Positions 34,870-46,956 of a stretch of 64,000 nt of DNA are shown here, piece by piece; the stretch's first letter is position 1; the number at the start of each line of letters is the position of its first letter. Location: NCBI GenBank assembly GCA_038030265.1, contig CM075939.1, forward strand, positions 45,241,253 through 45,305,252, read 5' to 3'. The stretch is from Corythucha ciliata. Taxonomy: Eukaryota; Arthropoda; Insecta; Hemiptera; Tingidae. Under the pieces are notes generated by a model that saw only the letters and a program-made list of their open reading frames with translations, searched no databases and had not been told where the DNA came from. Position numbers and translations under genes: made by a program.

Positions 34870-36776
34870 GTTTAGAGATGGGGAGTGCTATCCCCATTTA
34901 TTTCTTCAATTCGCCAAAACTGTTTTAATTGGCTTACGAGAGTAAAAACGTGTGGGGTGACGGAGATTTTTGGATTTGCGCTTCCCCTATGACCATCCAG
35001 CCAAACATTTTATAGCTGAGGGCGTACCATGTGACAAGGGTACTTGAGGCTTCAGTAGGTAGGGGAAAATACCGCCTCCGAGAAGAACATCGATTTCGCT
35101 GGGCTCGTGGAAAGTATCGTCTGCCAACTTGAGATCGTCTGAGAACTTGAGATTGTCGAAGTGGCATTTGACGTCATCATCGAGTTTGATGGTTGGCAAT
35201 GGAGGAGTGATTTCGTCGAGAACGATAGCTTGCAGGGCGAATTTCAACGATCGGTCGTCTTTAGGGGTGATTTCAAATTCGGTGAACCCTTTGTTAGATG
35301 AAACTTTGGCATCGCTTTTGCCTTAGACAGCGGTAGATGATCGTTTCTTCGTGAGGCCAGGGCATTGAACGCACCGTGAAGTGACGAAATTAAGTTGAGA
35401 GCCGGGGTCGACGACGGCTCTGACGAGGCAACACCGTATACGCGTCAAAAGCTAAAATTTGAGCGGTTCCAAGTACGACGGTTGTTACGTCGTCAGTGGA
35501 TTTCTGAACGAAAAATGTGCTGGCACTTAGCTTATTTTCTGAGGAAGAGGTGGGTAATTTATTGGTTGAGTCAACTTGCGGGGCTTTGGCTCCCCCCGGA
35601 GAATGCAGGAGCGTGTGGTGTTTGCCGATGCACACACGGCAAAGGCCTTTGGACGAACAGTCTTTGACGAAATGTTTGCTCAAACATCTTTTTTAGCGAA
35701 AGAGGATCGTGTTGCCACGTCTAGAGAGAGAAACGAGAAGCACTGAATGAATTTGTGTGAGCCTTTACACAAGTCACACGGGGGCAAAACTTTGTTCTCA
35801 GCGGCGGAGACCGCCATGACCAGATTGGTTGCTTGACCTCGACTAAATTTTATTATGAGGCTGTGGAGTTTCATTTGTCAAAACCGTGGTCGAGACTTCT
35901 AAAATTTGTGCTCTTTGATTAATGAATTCAACGAGGCTTTCGTATGTGGGCACATCATTTTGCGTTGATTCGAAAGTTTTTCTGGTTTCGAGGGGGAGGC
36001 CTTGGAGAGCGGTGTAAAACAGAGTGAAATTGTTGTGATCTAACTTCAAATTTTTGAAAGCCTTGACACTGGTGTCGAAGATTTGAAGAAAGTCCTTGAG
36101 ACCTGCCAGCGATTCTTTATGGAGCGTTTTGAAGGAAAGAATTTTGTTGAGATGATGACTCGCTTGTATGCGGACACAGTCATATTTTTCTTTAAGAGTG
36201 GTATAAGCCAATTCGTAGTTATTTGCAGTGAGGGGAATTTCGCTTATAACGGAAGAAGCTTTACCTTCAAGACATGTTTTCAAGTAATGACATTTTTCAA
36301 TATTTGAAAGGGATTTGTTATGAACTAACGAATCAAACAACGCTAAAAAGGGGGAGAATTCTTCGGTTTTTTCACCGTCGAAAGTGAGAACCTTAATCTA
36401 GGGAGATTACTTCTATCAAACGTTACCGGTTGAGGTTGAGATTGAGATGAGCTGGTTGTTGCTGAGACTTCAGCCTTTTTCTTTAGCGCTTGTTGAAGAG
36501 CTAAATACGTCTCTTGTCGAATGCTGCAGAATCCTGTGAATAGGCTTTTCCAGCATCTCCTAGCATCATGATGTTGTCTTCTATATTACTTTGAATTTCG
36601 TCATAACATTCGTATATACCACCTAATTTTTCATACCGAGCGAGAAAGGCGTTGTGGCCGCCGATTTTGAGCTCTTTTGCAAGCTTGTAGCAGTCATTCA
36701 TTCGTCTGAAAAGCTTCTCTCTTTGTTTTTAGAGCCGTTGTATTAATTTAACGCGTTCATCTTCTTGAGGATTCAT
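34870..36776 (-). pseudogene. BEL/Pao gag and protease remnant, unit 1
   Basis: The start ATG at 36776 is followed by an early TAA. The gag body recognised at about 36340-35843 (CLEGKASSVISEIPLT, YTTLKEKYDC) is the DUF1759-type capsid of BEL elements. A Cys-His knuckle region (VKDCSSKGLCRVCIGKHHTLLH) lies at 35683-35590. Remnants of the protease stretch follow to about 34990. Stops and frame changes are frequent. Confidence 0.7.
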
Positions 36777-37850
36777 TTTATTTTAATTTTGAGAAAATAC
36801 CGTTAAATGTGACAATGCGAGGAGTTTGAACCGAGATTTACCGAAAAAAAAACTTACTAGAGAGGTTTGAGAAAAACAATTGATTCCTAGTGATTACTGA
36901 TTAGTGTGATTAGCTAAAACTAAAATTAATTAGGATGGTTAATTAGAGTTATAATAAACTTGACGCTAGAGAGAGCTTGAATGAAATTCAGCGCAATGAA
37001 ATGAGCTTGTGACTTGGCGCCGGAATGATACCACAGAGAGGGGAAAGAGAGAGATGGAGTACAAATTTTTCTGTTGAACTTTGTGCAATTCTTAAAACTT
37101 AAACTAGGTACTTTAAATAAAATAAAGAAGAGATATATCTAGTTTTATCCGTTTTTGGAAGCTGAACTACGCTAACTGACCTATGATAGCATGAATAATT
37201 TTAAGGACCTATCTTGCTTATCCTAAATGATGATATTTTAATTCAAATATTTTGATCGGGACCGGAGGACCAAATTTTGTTGCTGGAGAGCAGAGGGGAC
37301 TGTATTTTAAAAGGAGAGCGATTGATAAAATTTGAGAGACCAGAAAATGGAGTTAACTAAAATATTGGAAAAGGAAAGAGAGAGAATGAGACTGACTTTT
37401 AGTAGGTACCTTGAGATTTGAGACAACTTCAGCGAAGGCGTTTTTTTGTACTTCTTTCCTCGAGGAGAAACAACGCACACACTTCTCATCTTACCCGGCT
37501 CGATCACGAAAAAACTCATTCCGTGAGGGAGCGGGTGGGGAGCATAGGCAGCGTCTCTCCTATACTACTTGTTACTTGTTTATTGTTCTCTGTGTTTTTT
37601 TCTTTACTCACCTTCCCACTTCTGTCGTTTTTATTTTGTTTTGTTATAGATTTCTTCCTTGTTTTGACTTCTATGTTGTTAAACGCGTCCTGGATCATGG
37701 ACCACCCACCCCCCTAGAGAGGTGTAGAGACCGCTACACCTTGTACACCGTGTCGGTGCCACTGAATTTATTTGGTTCGAAAATAAACCTCGAATCGCAC
37801 TTCTGATTTGGTAGGTCCGGCACACAACAAGGATATTGCAGAAGCATTCG
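36777..37850 (-). other. Presumed BEL 5' leader and LTR region
   Basis: Between gag and the point where unit 2 resumes (about 37850). Contains TTTGGTCCTCCGGTCCCG (minus strand, about 37274-37257), similar to BEL primer-binding leaders, preceded by 'ctccagcaac'. The LTR itself is inferred from position; its outer end was not identified. No host gene seen. Confidence 0.4.
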
Positions 37851-39341
37851 ACTCCACCACGCTGAGCGAGTAACCGCTTCACAGCCTCGTGGAGACTCTT
37901 GAACTCGAGTGAAAAACAATTTGACTAACATTATCGCAGAAAGGAGTTGATCGTAATCAATGTAAGCTTCTCATCTCTCTAAAAATAGCGAAATGAATTT
38001 ATTGATCCCAAAAACTTTAGCAATCTTGACCAAAAGTTGACCATACACAACCAGAATTTATGAACGCCTGCATTATTTTAGCAATATGTAGAATATTAAG
38101 TGCAAAGGGCAACACATTTTGCAATAAAATGATAACTGTTTGCCATAAAACTGTTAAAAACAACGAACTTTGGCTCGCTATGACTTGGAACAATTAGATG
38201 ATCCCTAATACATTATTTGATAATATCAATAAGTCAATATATAATGTGTTTTTAACTGTTGTGATCGTGATAATGCCTCACCCGTCTATGCCTTTGAAGG
38301 CTGTAGATTGTAGAAGGGTGTAGTACGAGAATGCAGACTGGCAGACCTTAAAGAAAATGTCGACCGTTAAAATCTGAAACGTTCTAGCAAAACTGGAAAT
38401 TGGAAACCATACGTTTATGAAAACTCCCAAATTGACGGTTTGAATGCCACCGTAGGAGATTTTATTAGGGACGGTGCACCTGGTCTGTATCATCAACCAG
38501 TAAGGCCCGATGACTTTCTTGTAGTCATTCCAATCGGAAAAGTACAGACTATCCAAAAGATTGCCGTGCTTTAAACAAATAGGGAAGTAAAGTGATTATT
38601 ACTGATTATCTATGTAGGTACTTTACAATACCTAATGATTACTAAATCATATTTTTCTTAAGAACTTACTGTGTCCAAAATTTTCTGACAGTACCAACAG
38701 TATATAAAGCACATGAAGCATTCATAAGAGATAAAACAAGCAAAGGTAAATTTCGTGCTCATAGAAACTTCTCCCTAGAATATCCATTCAATTGGTTAAA
38801 TACAAATAAATGTTTAAAAAAAAAGGAAATCCATCCGTTCGACATAGCAGTTAAAACGTGACGAATTATTAATTTTGTTTGTCGCACTAGCGTGATAAAC
38901 ACGCCGTCGTCGTTCTCGTCAATACGATAGAAACGACTCAGTCTTGACGAGAATTTACCTGTTCAATTTAGCGATTTGACGAGGGTTTCCCCCACTAGTT
39001 CATTTATTTAACAGCAACGAATCAAAGAGAGGAATGCTGAGGATGGCCTGAGATAGGTCGAAACCGGTCCATGATTTAAAGTGGGATTTGGGGAGAGACA
39101 ATATGTTTCTTCAGTCCTTCAGTCAATGACGAATTAGAAGCGTGCAGCTAATCAGGATTTTTTATCTCTTTTCTTTCGGAAGGCATTCGTGTTATCAGTT
39201 CAGTGTTTTCTCTATGAGAAGTGGAATAAATCGTAAGTTTTTCTCGCTTTTTCTAGGAACAAGGTAATTTTGAAATCTTATACTTTTATGGTTTATTGCA
39301 AGCTAGTTGTAGAATTAAATTAATACATTTTTAACTTCTAG

Positions 39342-39640
39342 ATGATAGCTGAAGTGAAGGAGAGGCTCGGTGAGCTGAGGGCCCTCGTCGGAGGGTTCGA
39401 CCCAAGTTCAGACGTGGACTCGGAGTTCTCCCATGATATGTCTCAGCTGCCGAGTGTCTCGTTTGTGGACGTTATGGCGTATTTATACGGGGGAAAAAGT
39501 GCCTTCACTGCCGAGGAACTTAAAAGTGTGAAGTCGTGTGACGCTTAGAAACTTGTCTTGTGCAAGTGGGTCCGGGAAATGTCCCTTAAAGTAGTAGGTG
39601 ACTACTGTGCCATCAAAGGCAAAGTAATTACGTTTTCATA
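39342..39640 (+). pseudogene. Gene fragment resembling a SWIM/YqaJ-type protein, copy 1
   Basis: Opposite strand to the receptor, within its intron. An open frame follows a 'cttctag' acceptor-like site and reads VMAYLYGGKSAFTAEELKS, then an in-frame TAG (39546), then [14 protein letters not shown] and [14 protein letters not shown]. The pattern of a ytAEelkayksleAy...gWV core followed by GkV resembles the N-terminal part of transposon-related SWIM/YqaJ proteins of invertebrates, but this is from memory and weak. Unit 2 keeps only the second half. Confidence 0.35.
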
Positions 39641-42114
39641 ATCAGTATTGAAAGTTCAAGCATCAAAACAGTTGGGTACTCGACTTGGAGGCCTTTCCTC
39701 CAACTGATTAAGCATTCTCCCCTTCAAAATCCTCATTTATATTAAGCAGAGGACTTGTGGCTTCATATTGATCTAATTTAATTACCTTGAGTGAACGAGT
39801 AGACTCACAAATAATACAAAATCACCTCATCACCATACAAAACTACGTATTCTATGCCTTCCGAAAGATAAGACTGTCAAAATAAACGATTAGTTTGATA
39901 GGCCGCGCACGACGCTAATACGTCGGGGAAGTTTCGACTCATAATAAACCTTATCATCAACCCCTAGGACAGTTTGACATTATTGATACAAATCCCACGT
40001 TTTAAGGCAGTTCAGTGTTTTTCACATATTTTTCAAGTTTCTCTACGTAATAATTAGTGTCGGAAAGACCTCATTCGCAATCGACAGGGGCTACTTGATT
40101 TTTTGAATCCGTCCGGCTTCAGATGAACATTATTTTCCTCACCTCTCTCTAGAATTCTAGATAACCAAAATGTCTTTTCACTCCGGCGCAGCTCACGGTA
40201 AAAACACTTCGTGTAGTCAAATTGAATCGTTTATTTATGAGTTGATTATAATAAATTATGCTTTTGAAGTCATAACAGACGTGTTCGACACATTTACACC
40301 CTCCAGAGACCACCGTCAAAAGCACACGAATGTCGGGTTTGGTTTCTTCCGGGATTAGTCGAAATTGATGACTTTCGGGTGACAAGCAAACTCGAGACAC
40401 AGGGTACGGTGTACAGCACTTGTGAAACTGTGAGTATCACCATCACCCATGAAAACTGATTTTCTGGCCGTTGAGCTCACTACACCGTGTGTGTTTTTTT
40501 TAATGTTTTTGGTGGGATTCAGTGTTCGGTGTACCAGAAACGACTGCCCTTTCTTCTTTGACATATTCGTATTCAATTCAGCCGCTACAGTTTTTCTGCG
40601 ATGACTGCAATCTACAACGATCATCGTAGAACAATATCAACATGGTTTTTTTTAAAGCTGGCTTCTCCTTTGTGAGCCTTTACTTCGCCGGGCACCAAGT
40701 TCACGAGCCATTTTTCTAATCTCCGAAAAAATAAATAAATAAAAAGACGAGGGACTATTCACTTTAACCAACACAAAAAATATCTGAACGAAACGGCAGA
40801 AGTTGGAGACTAGACTCCTCCTTACTTCTTCTAAACATAGAAAGGGGGTGAGGTGTGTTCTAACCTTCTTATTTGTTATGAGTCGAATTACCTTTGAAAA
40901 ATCGAACCTCGCTTCCCCATCGTATTATTCTTAAAAACACATGGTCATTCCGTTTGAAACATCAATTGAGGGCTTGGGAAGAGTTTAACGATGCGCCAAT
41001 GATGGCGATGTCGCCAAATCAAGGCTTGTCGATATCATAAGAGGCGTAGCCAAGATGAGGGCTGGTGAGAATTACAAAAATTGACCGTTGTTCTACCTAA
41101 AGCCGCTAAATTGTTCGCGAAAAACGTTGTTGCTGAGTGTTGAATCTTTTGTTACGCGAGTCGTGTTATGTGGATATTGAAAAGGGGTCCATTATTAATG
41201 TACGAGGTTTGAATGTTGTAGCAAAATTGAATGTTTTCAATACTCACGGAAGTAAATGCAAACGCGGACATACACATGAGAAATGTTGCGGACCCAATCG
41301 TCGTTAAAGATAACATGAAGCTGTATGCGCAAATATCTTTGCAAAAGCTGGAACATTCAGAAAACAATGGATAAAGCGAATCAGTAATAATTTTGTTCAT
41401 TTAAAAGTAATTATTTCAAGTACTTGAGCAAAACTTGATGATGCTTGATGGATTCTGATACACAGACACGAATGCACTCGTGAAACAAAGGAGTTTGTCT
41501 GTAATTTGTTCCCTCATTTAACAATTTCGATTGTAGTTTTCTCAAGAAAAGGCTTTCAGCGCGTTGTTCGAACCGTTTAAGCGTGACCCCGAGAACCTTA
41601 TAAGGGGCAATTACACAATGTAAGTGAAAATCAGTTGAGCTATATAGCGGGTGGTGGGAGGGGGCACCTCGTACTGCTCCCAAAGGGCGTTGGCATGCGC
41701 GAAAAATCCAAGTTGTCCGGACACAAAGATACACGTAACTAGGAATGTGCCGTAGTATTCAAGCCCAGTCAGTATTAATTTGTAATATCCGGTTAGTTCT
41801 ATCGGATACCATAGACTAGCTGGGACGACATATTATGTTACGCCGTTTTCTAAGCGTGAAAATGGTTGATTCGATGTTGTTAATAAATAATTAGAGCACC
41901 GTACCTTTCCGTGGCTTGTCCAATATTCCATTCATCAAGTCGAAGATAACTTTAACTGTGGTGAAAGAACCCGGGGAACTTAAACCTATTGTCCAAAATG
42001 CTCTGTACGCAGTGCGGCAAAAAACAAAGAAAAATAAACAAAGTTAAGTGTATTGTCCTCAAAAAGTTGTCATTAACAGTTATTTATTCATTTTTGACTG
42101 TATATAAATCCCAC

Positions 42115-43100
42115 TAAAATAGAGAATCGCTAATTCGTGGCCAAAATTGGGAAAAATCGTTAGTTAGCTGGTAAAATTAAGAGATTTTCGCGGCTAAAAT
42201 TGTGAAAAATGGATACACTTCCGCATGGGCGTCAACACAAGGGGGATTGGACGCCGTCGGAGTCCACCTGACGCTAGGGTGAAGGGGAAGCTCAAAACTT
42301 CATCAGGGGAGGGGATTATTCGTGGTAATGGGGGAGCATCCAAAAGTGTCAAGGGGGGATGCTGTTAGGATTTTTAGGTTTTATGTTCATGGATGAAGGT
42401 ACGTGGAAAGGAGTTTTGGTATCCGGTTGGACTGGGATTTGGCTTCTTTCGACGATTTTCAGTTTATTCGACATGGAGGATGAGCATTGTCCAAAATTGT
42501 GAAAAAATCGCAGAATCGCAGAGTTGAGAGCCATTTTATAGCTAAATTTTTGAATAAAACACCATAATGTTATGTTCTTAAACCAGCAGCTTCATGGATT
42601 TTCTGAAAATTCATCATTTCGAGGCTAAAATTGAGTAAAAGCTGCAATTAGCGGCTAACATTTTGCAATTCTAGACGTGATCAAGCGCTTTTTCATCAAT
42701 TTTTTAACACTAATTAGTGCGCTTTCTTAATAGTATTTGCGAATAAGCGACTTACTTCAATTCTAGACCCGGGCTTGGTTCAAGAAAAGCACATTATGGC
42801 GTTTTACTTTATTTTAGCTATAAAATGGCTCTATACTCCGCGGTAGCACTCTAACTTACATCATGGCAAAAATTTGTAAAAGACCTGATTCGCGGAATAT
42901 AATTGGAAAATCACTAATTCACGACTGAAAATGGGAAAAATCGCTAATTACAGCCTAAAATGAGAAAAACCCTTAATTTACGGTTCAAATTGATACAAAA
43001 GGATGGTTCGCGGTTAAAAATGTAGAAAGATCACTATAATTTGTGGATGATATTGAGGAACAGTGCTTAAATTCTTGAATAAAATGTATAAAAAGCGCTA
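42115..43100 (-). repeat. Minisatellite family A array (reverse orientation)
   Basis: ~32-bp units read on the minus strand as in other arrays ('cgctaattcgcgg' + 'taaaattgagaaaaa' on plus). Lies in the third intron of receptor copy 1. The 42885-43080 part recurs at 53900-54110 in unit 2. Confidence 0.8.
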
Positions 43101-43179
43101 ATCAGCTCACAAAACCAGCATAGAAGCTCACAAATATTTATCTCTAAATTACACGGCTATTCGTCAGGGTATGGGTGCA

Positions 43180-43490
43180 GTCGGAGCCGGCTAGCCGACC
43201 TAAAAAAATAAGTCCTCAAACTTGCTATTTCACTGAAATTAAATCCTAAAACTTGAAATGTCACTAAAATTACGACTGGAAACATTTCAATTTTCAAATA
43301 CATGCCTCCAAAATGCTGGCCAGGGGTCTCAACCCGCAAAAACAAATTGTAAACTTTCAATTTTCCAAATATTTAGCATCTAAACTTGCAATTTTATTCA
43401 ACTTAAGCCCCGAAACTTTCATATTCTCAAGAATCAAGACTCGAAGTCCTGAAACTCTCAATTTTGCGTAGATTCAGGCAGAAAACTTGG
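43180..43490 (-). repeat. Minisatellite family C
   Basis: ~31-bp units ('cctaaaacttgaaatgtcac' + 'taaaattacga'), counted near 43205-43270. Repeated in unit 2 at about 60595-60905. Confidence 0.7.
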
Positions 43491-43540
43491 GGTCAAAATT
43501 AATTGCGAAATAAATGCGGCTCTAACTATGGCTACGCTTG

Positions 43541-43657
43541 GTCTCATCAGCCCGGCAATGGGGCTGAGAACCGAGGCCGGTGATCTTAGTGTGGTAGCGC
43601 TTCTGTTCCCGGTATTGTGCGGCTTCATCGGCTCAATTGCCGGGCTGATGAGCCCAG
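43541..43657. mobile_element. Small hairpin element in receptor intron, unit 1
   Basis: 'ctcatcagcccggcaat' at the left and its complement 'attgccgggctgatgag' at the right enclose ~80 bp. MITE-like. The same piece is at 60958-61077 in unit 2, so it predates the duplication. Confidence 0.6.
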
Positions 43658-45423
43658 GTCCGAGTAGCCCTGGTGGCTAAAGGTCTAAGGTCGAAACAGA
43701 GACTGGACCGTGCCTTCGGTGCAACCTTTGTTCATTGGTTTGGCAACGCTAAAATAGAACAGACGAAACAGCAGCAGTTCGGACAGGCCACGACTTTTGT
43801 CTACAAATCCCATAAGAGTTTGGAGTGGGCTATGCGTACTCGTAAGGGAATTGTAAATGCACTGCCACGGTTTAAGTTGCTCACTACAGATATTTTGTCC
43901 GTGCCTGAAGTGATCATTTTGTCGGTTGAAACTCAGCAATATAATACTCACATTTGAATGTTTTTCCACACTTTTCTAATCCTTTTGGTCACACGATCGA
44001 TTTCAACTCGAGTCTCATCGTCCAGTGTATCACCGTAGTCGTAAAAATTGCGTCCTTTTGCAATGAAAATTCGGTCCAAACTTTTCCTGTGCCTGAGAAG
44101 GACCAACATGGTTAGCCCAGCGTTTGTCATCATCACATCCCAGTGGAGTGCCTCGGCTCGTAAGCTTTGATCTTCTTTTTCAATGAAAACAGTGACGTAT
44201 TGAAAACCTGCGTGCGACCATAAGAAGAAAAATGCGATGACGATGTGTATTCTTGAAAAAACGCCTACGTGAAAAAAAAAAAAAGAGTAGTGCTTAATTG
44301 CGGTTTCGTCATTGTCGATGGCATACCTGTCACGTAGCACGGGCCGATTACATAAAAAATACCGTAAAATGCCTTAAATCCTTTCTTGAGATAATTCTCG
44401 TCCTGTGAAACCACATAAAAGGGTTACTCGAGGAAGTGTACCCAATTTCTTACCTATACCCGCTGGCTTCCCCCTGCCAGCTGGGCCCAGAGCTTCCTGG
44501 GAGGCTGCCAGACCGGGCTCTCTTGTTCAGCCCCATATATCGTAGATCACAAAATTTTCGTTTTTGATTCAGATAATTCAGTGTGTGTGTGTGAAATATC
44601 ACAACAAAATTTTACAAGGGGGGCAAGATAAAATTCTACTTATGTGGGGAATAACGGCATGACACGGTGCTCCACTAAACGTCTTTAGAGCTTATCGAAC
44701 GTTAAAATAATTCGTAATTTTTCATTGACCAAGTCACGTCCTGCCTACCTCATTTTTAAGACTACCCGATTCCACCATAATTCCCTGTTGTACGTCCTCA
44801 GGGAAGACCAATAAGAATATCCCAACGAAAAAAATAAAAAAATTGGATCAGAGACTCTTCGGTTATGACTCATAAAAGTACCGAAAACGAATGGTTTCGT
44901 CTCTGTTGGTTTTCCATATAAAATATCGAAATAAAGAAGGGTGTACATGCATACAAATTGTATCGTGTCTGTTTGTCTGTAATTTACTGAAAATCAATAG
45001 CCAGATTGTCAGTTTTAACTTTGATTCACGGAAAATTATATGTTTACGTTTGCTACGACCAAAAAGTGGGCGGAGTAATATCACACCTCAAGTAAACTCA
45101 GCGTAATTAGTAAGTACTAGCATAAACACTCCAACAGCTCACTTATTTATTATTAATTGCTGCTCATTTCACTCTAGAAAAATCTCACGACACAGAAGGT
45201 CCTCAAAAACAACTTTTTTTTTTATGATTATTATTATTTTCTCAGGAGTTCCACCTACCCGCGAGAATTTGGTAGTTCTGGGCCTCTGGGGCCACTTATA
45301 AAGCATTACGTTGCAATAATCAAGTTATTGAGTGAAAAATCGAGGATTTCAAGGGAAAATTGGAGGCTTCCGGGAGTTAATTAAACCACGTTTTATAGCT
45401 AAAATATTTTTTTTTCTTTATTT

Positions 45424-46190
45424 TATTTTTTTTTAAAGAAGAAAAACGTGTCGGTGGCTGCTGTTCTTAAGAATTTCGTTGACCAACGGGATATCCAAAT
45501 CCGAGTGCAGCGTTGAATTTCGTATGTACCATGGTGCTTTAGTAATAATTCTAAGGATTCGGTTTTGTAGTGCTTGCACTTTTTTAATTTGCCTGTTCGA
45601 TACTGTTCCCCATATTTGACATCCATACATCCAAATAGGTCTTATGAGTGATGTGTATATTAGGCGTTTTGTCTGAAGACCTAGTGCTGTACTTGAAAGA
45701 AGCGGCTTCAGTATGTACATTCTTGCACGGGATTTCTTGATGGTCAAATTTAAGTGGTCATGCCACGTGAGTTTCTTATCCAGTGTCAACCCCAAGTACC
45801 GTACGTGGTTTGATTCAGGAACGATAGTCCCGTTCATAGAGATCGGATGCTGCGTAATTTCGTAGCATTTATTTTGACTCTCCAGTGCTTAGACCATGTT
45901 TCAATTGTATCGGCAAGTAGCTGCAACATCTGGCTCGATCGTTCACACGAGTTACTTTTAGCTAGCACGGCGACATTATCAGCGAACATAGCTGTAAGGA
46001 TATCTGGATTGTTAGGGAAGTCGCTGACATAGATGAGGTAGAGAATGGGGCCAAGGACGCTACCCTGCGGTAGCCCAGCGTTAATTGCGTGCGATCTGGA
46101 TTTCGCGCCTCCGTAAGTGACACTGTAGGTTCTTCCGGATAGATAAGATTTGATGATCCTGAAGTAGGTGAAGAGGTGATAACTGGAGAG
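45424..46190 (-). pseudogene. Jockey-like LINE ORF2, 3' part, unit 1
   Basis: Reverse-transcriptase palm (AGLPQGSVLGPIL..IYVSDFPNN near 46080-46010), an active-site motif MFADNVAVLAKSN (near 45985) in which the second Asp of FADD is Asn, and the thumb/C-terminal part (HVRYLGLTLDKKLTWHDHLN; IRPIWMYGCQIWG; APWYIRNSTLHSDLDIP). A T run at 45406-45436 marks the A-tail on the minus strand, with the 3' UTR seen in unit 2 missing. Cut at about 46168 by the unit boundary. Confidence 0.75.
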
Positions 46191-46452
46191 GTTCGATCAT
46201 TTGATTTTCAACTGTTTGGCAAAAAACGGGGTCATTTTGAGGGTTGGGAGAGAATTGATTGGATAAACTGTTTGCGAAGGCATGTACTTTCTATTCTGAG
46301 TCGTTAACCAATTATTATTAATTTTTGGTGGAGGAATATTCTCTCTTCTTTTCGTTAGCCCTTTAGTCTTCCTCCATAGAGATCCGTCAACAGGACTTAA
46401 AGTTTGAAGATCGGAGTGAATATTTTGCTCTCTATACTCTTTTAATGCCTTT

Positions 46453-46950
46453 AATTGTCTTGCCCATGGGGAGATAAAACTATTCTGCCCGGCCGGTTCC
46501 TCCTCGAGCTCCTCAGCTCGATTTCAAGTTTCTGCAAGGCGTCCGCAGGGGATCCGCAATCTTCGTAAGGCGCGTGGCCTAGAATATATTGTAAAAAAGG
46601 AACTTCCGAGCTCTCGAAAAGCGCCAGAGCGGTGCATGGATGAATCACACTTGGGTGCAGATGACTTCAATGCTTTCTTTTGAACGGCCGCGTCGAGGCT
46701 GGTGGACAGTCTTTCCTGTTCGGACGACTGCCAGCCCTGACCAGCCTTATCGGTTCCCTCGGCTGAGATTGAGGAGGTGTTCAGGGCACTCAGGGATATG
46801 AAAAGTTCACGTTCCCCTGACACTTTTGGCCTTACCTCCGACATGTTCAGAAAATGGGCACGAGTCATTGAGCGAGCCACTGGTATTTTTATTCAACACG
46901 TTTATTAGCAACAATACTGTGCCAGATAATATTAATATGTCTAGGACAAT
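46453..46950 (+). pseudogene. LINE remnant, unit 2
   Basis: Copy of 30973-31470 (endonuclease-like and start of reverse transcriptase) with scattered substitutions. It runs into the BEL end after 'aggacaatgccaatc', where 1.3 kb is missing relative to unit 1. Confidence 0.75.
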
Positions 46951-46956
46951 GCCAAT

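Larger units (their letters stand above)
32802..37850 (-). mobile_element. BEL/Pao retrotransposon, unit 1 (truncated)
   Basis: Reads right to left: gag (from 36776), protease region, reverse transcriptase, RNase H and the start of integrase, which breaks off at about 32870. Just past the break, 'ctccagcaaca' matches sequence at about 37285-37300 that precedes a TTTGGTCC stretch typical of BEL leader regions. This suggests a deletion joined integrase to the end of an LTR. Outer LTR borders are not clear; the right limit given is where unit 2 resumes identity. Confidence 0.7.
38278..44778 (-). pseudogene. Odorant receptor (7tm_6), copy 1, with in-frame stop
   Basis: Exons, all GT...AG with matching phases: 44778-44749, 44402-44327, 44264-43952, 42002-41905, 41849-41668, 41596-41424, 41347-41248, 38774-38670, and a last one of 38568-38278 that is better split at 38412-38347 (66-nt intron). 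The product would be about 433 residues. Landmarks: a short N-terminus ([10 protein letters not shown]), TM1-2 exon ([12 protein letters not shown]...), [12 protein letters not shown] before TM4, [46 protein letters not shown] (TM6), and the C-terminal [12 protein letters not shown] signature of insect receptors. It would be a ligand-binding subunit working with Orco in sensory neuron membranes. A TAA lies in exon 5 near 41836 where copy 2 has an open frame and is 3 nt shorter. This makes copy 1 a likely pseudogene unless the base call is wrong. Confidence 0.8.
30973..46168. repeat. Segmental duplication, unit 1
   Basis: Collinear with 46453-64000 at high identity over LINE remnant, BEL element, odorant receptor and jockey-like LINE. 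Unit 1 is the fuller copy for the BEL and LINE parts. The direct arrangement implies a tandem duplication with a ~285-bp piece (46169-46452) between units. Confidence 0.85.

Noticed and set aside
40149..40624. Minus-strand frames of 83 and 89 residues as genes
   Set aside because: No recognisable family, no exon structure found, and the block is simply absent from unit 2.
41597..41667. Frameshift in receptor exon 5-6 making both copies pseudogenes
   Set aside because: A 71-nt GT...AG intron removes the break, keeps phase and gives normal family spacing.
44745..44948. 67-residue frame as the receptor N-terminal exon
   Set aside because: Its frame leaves the donor at 44748 in phase 2, which does not match the next exon. 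The ten-codon exon from 44778 fits phase 0.
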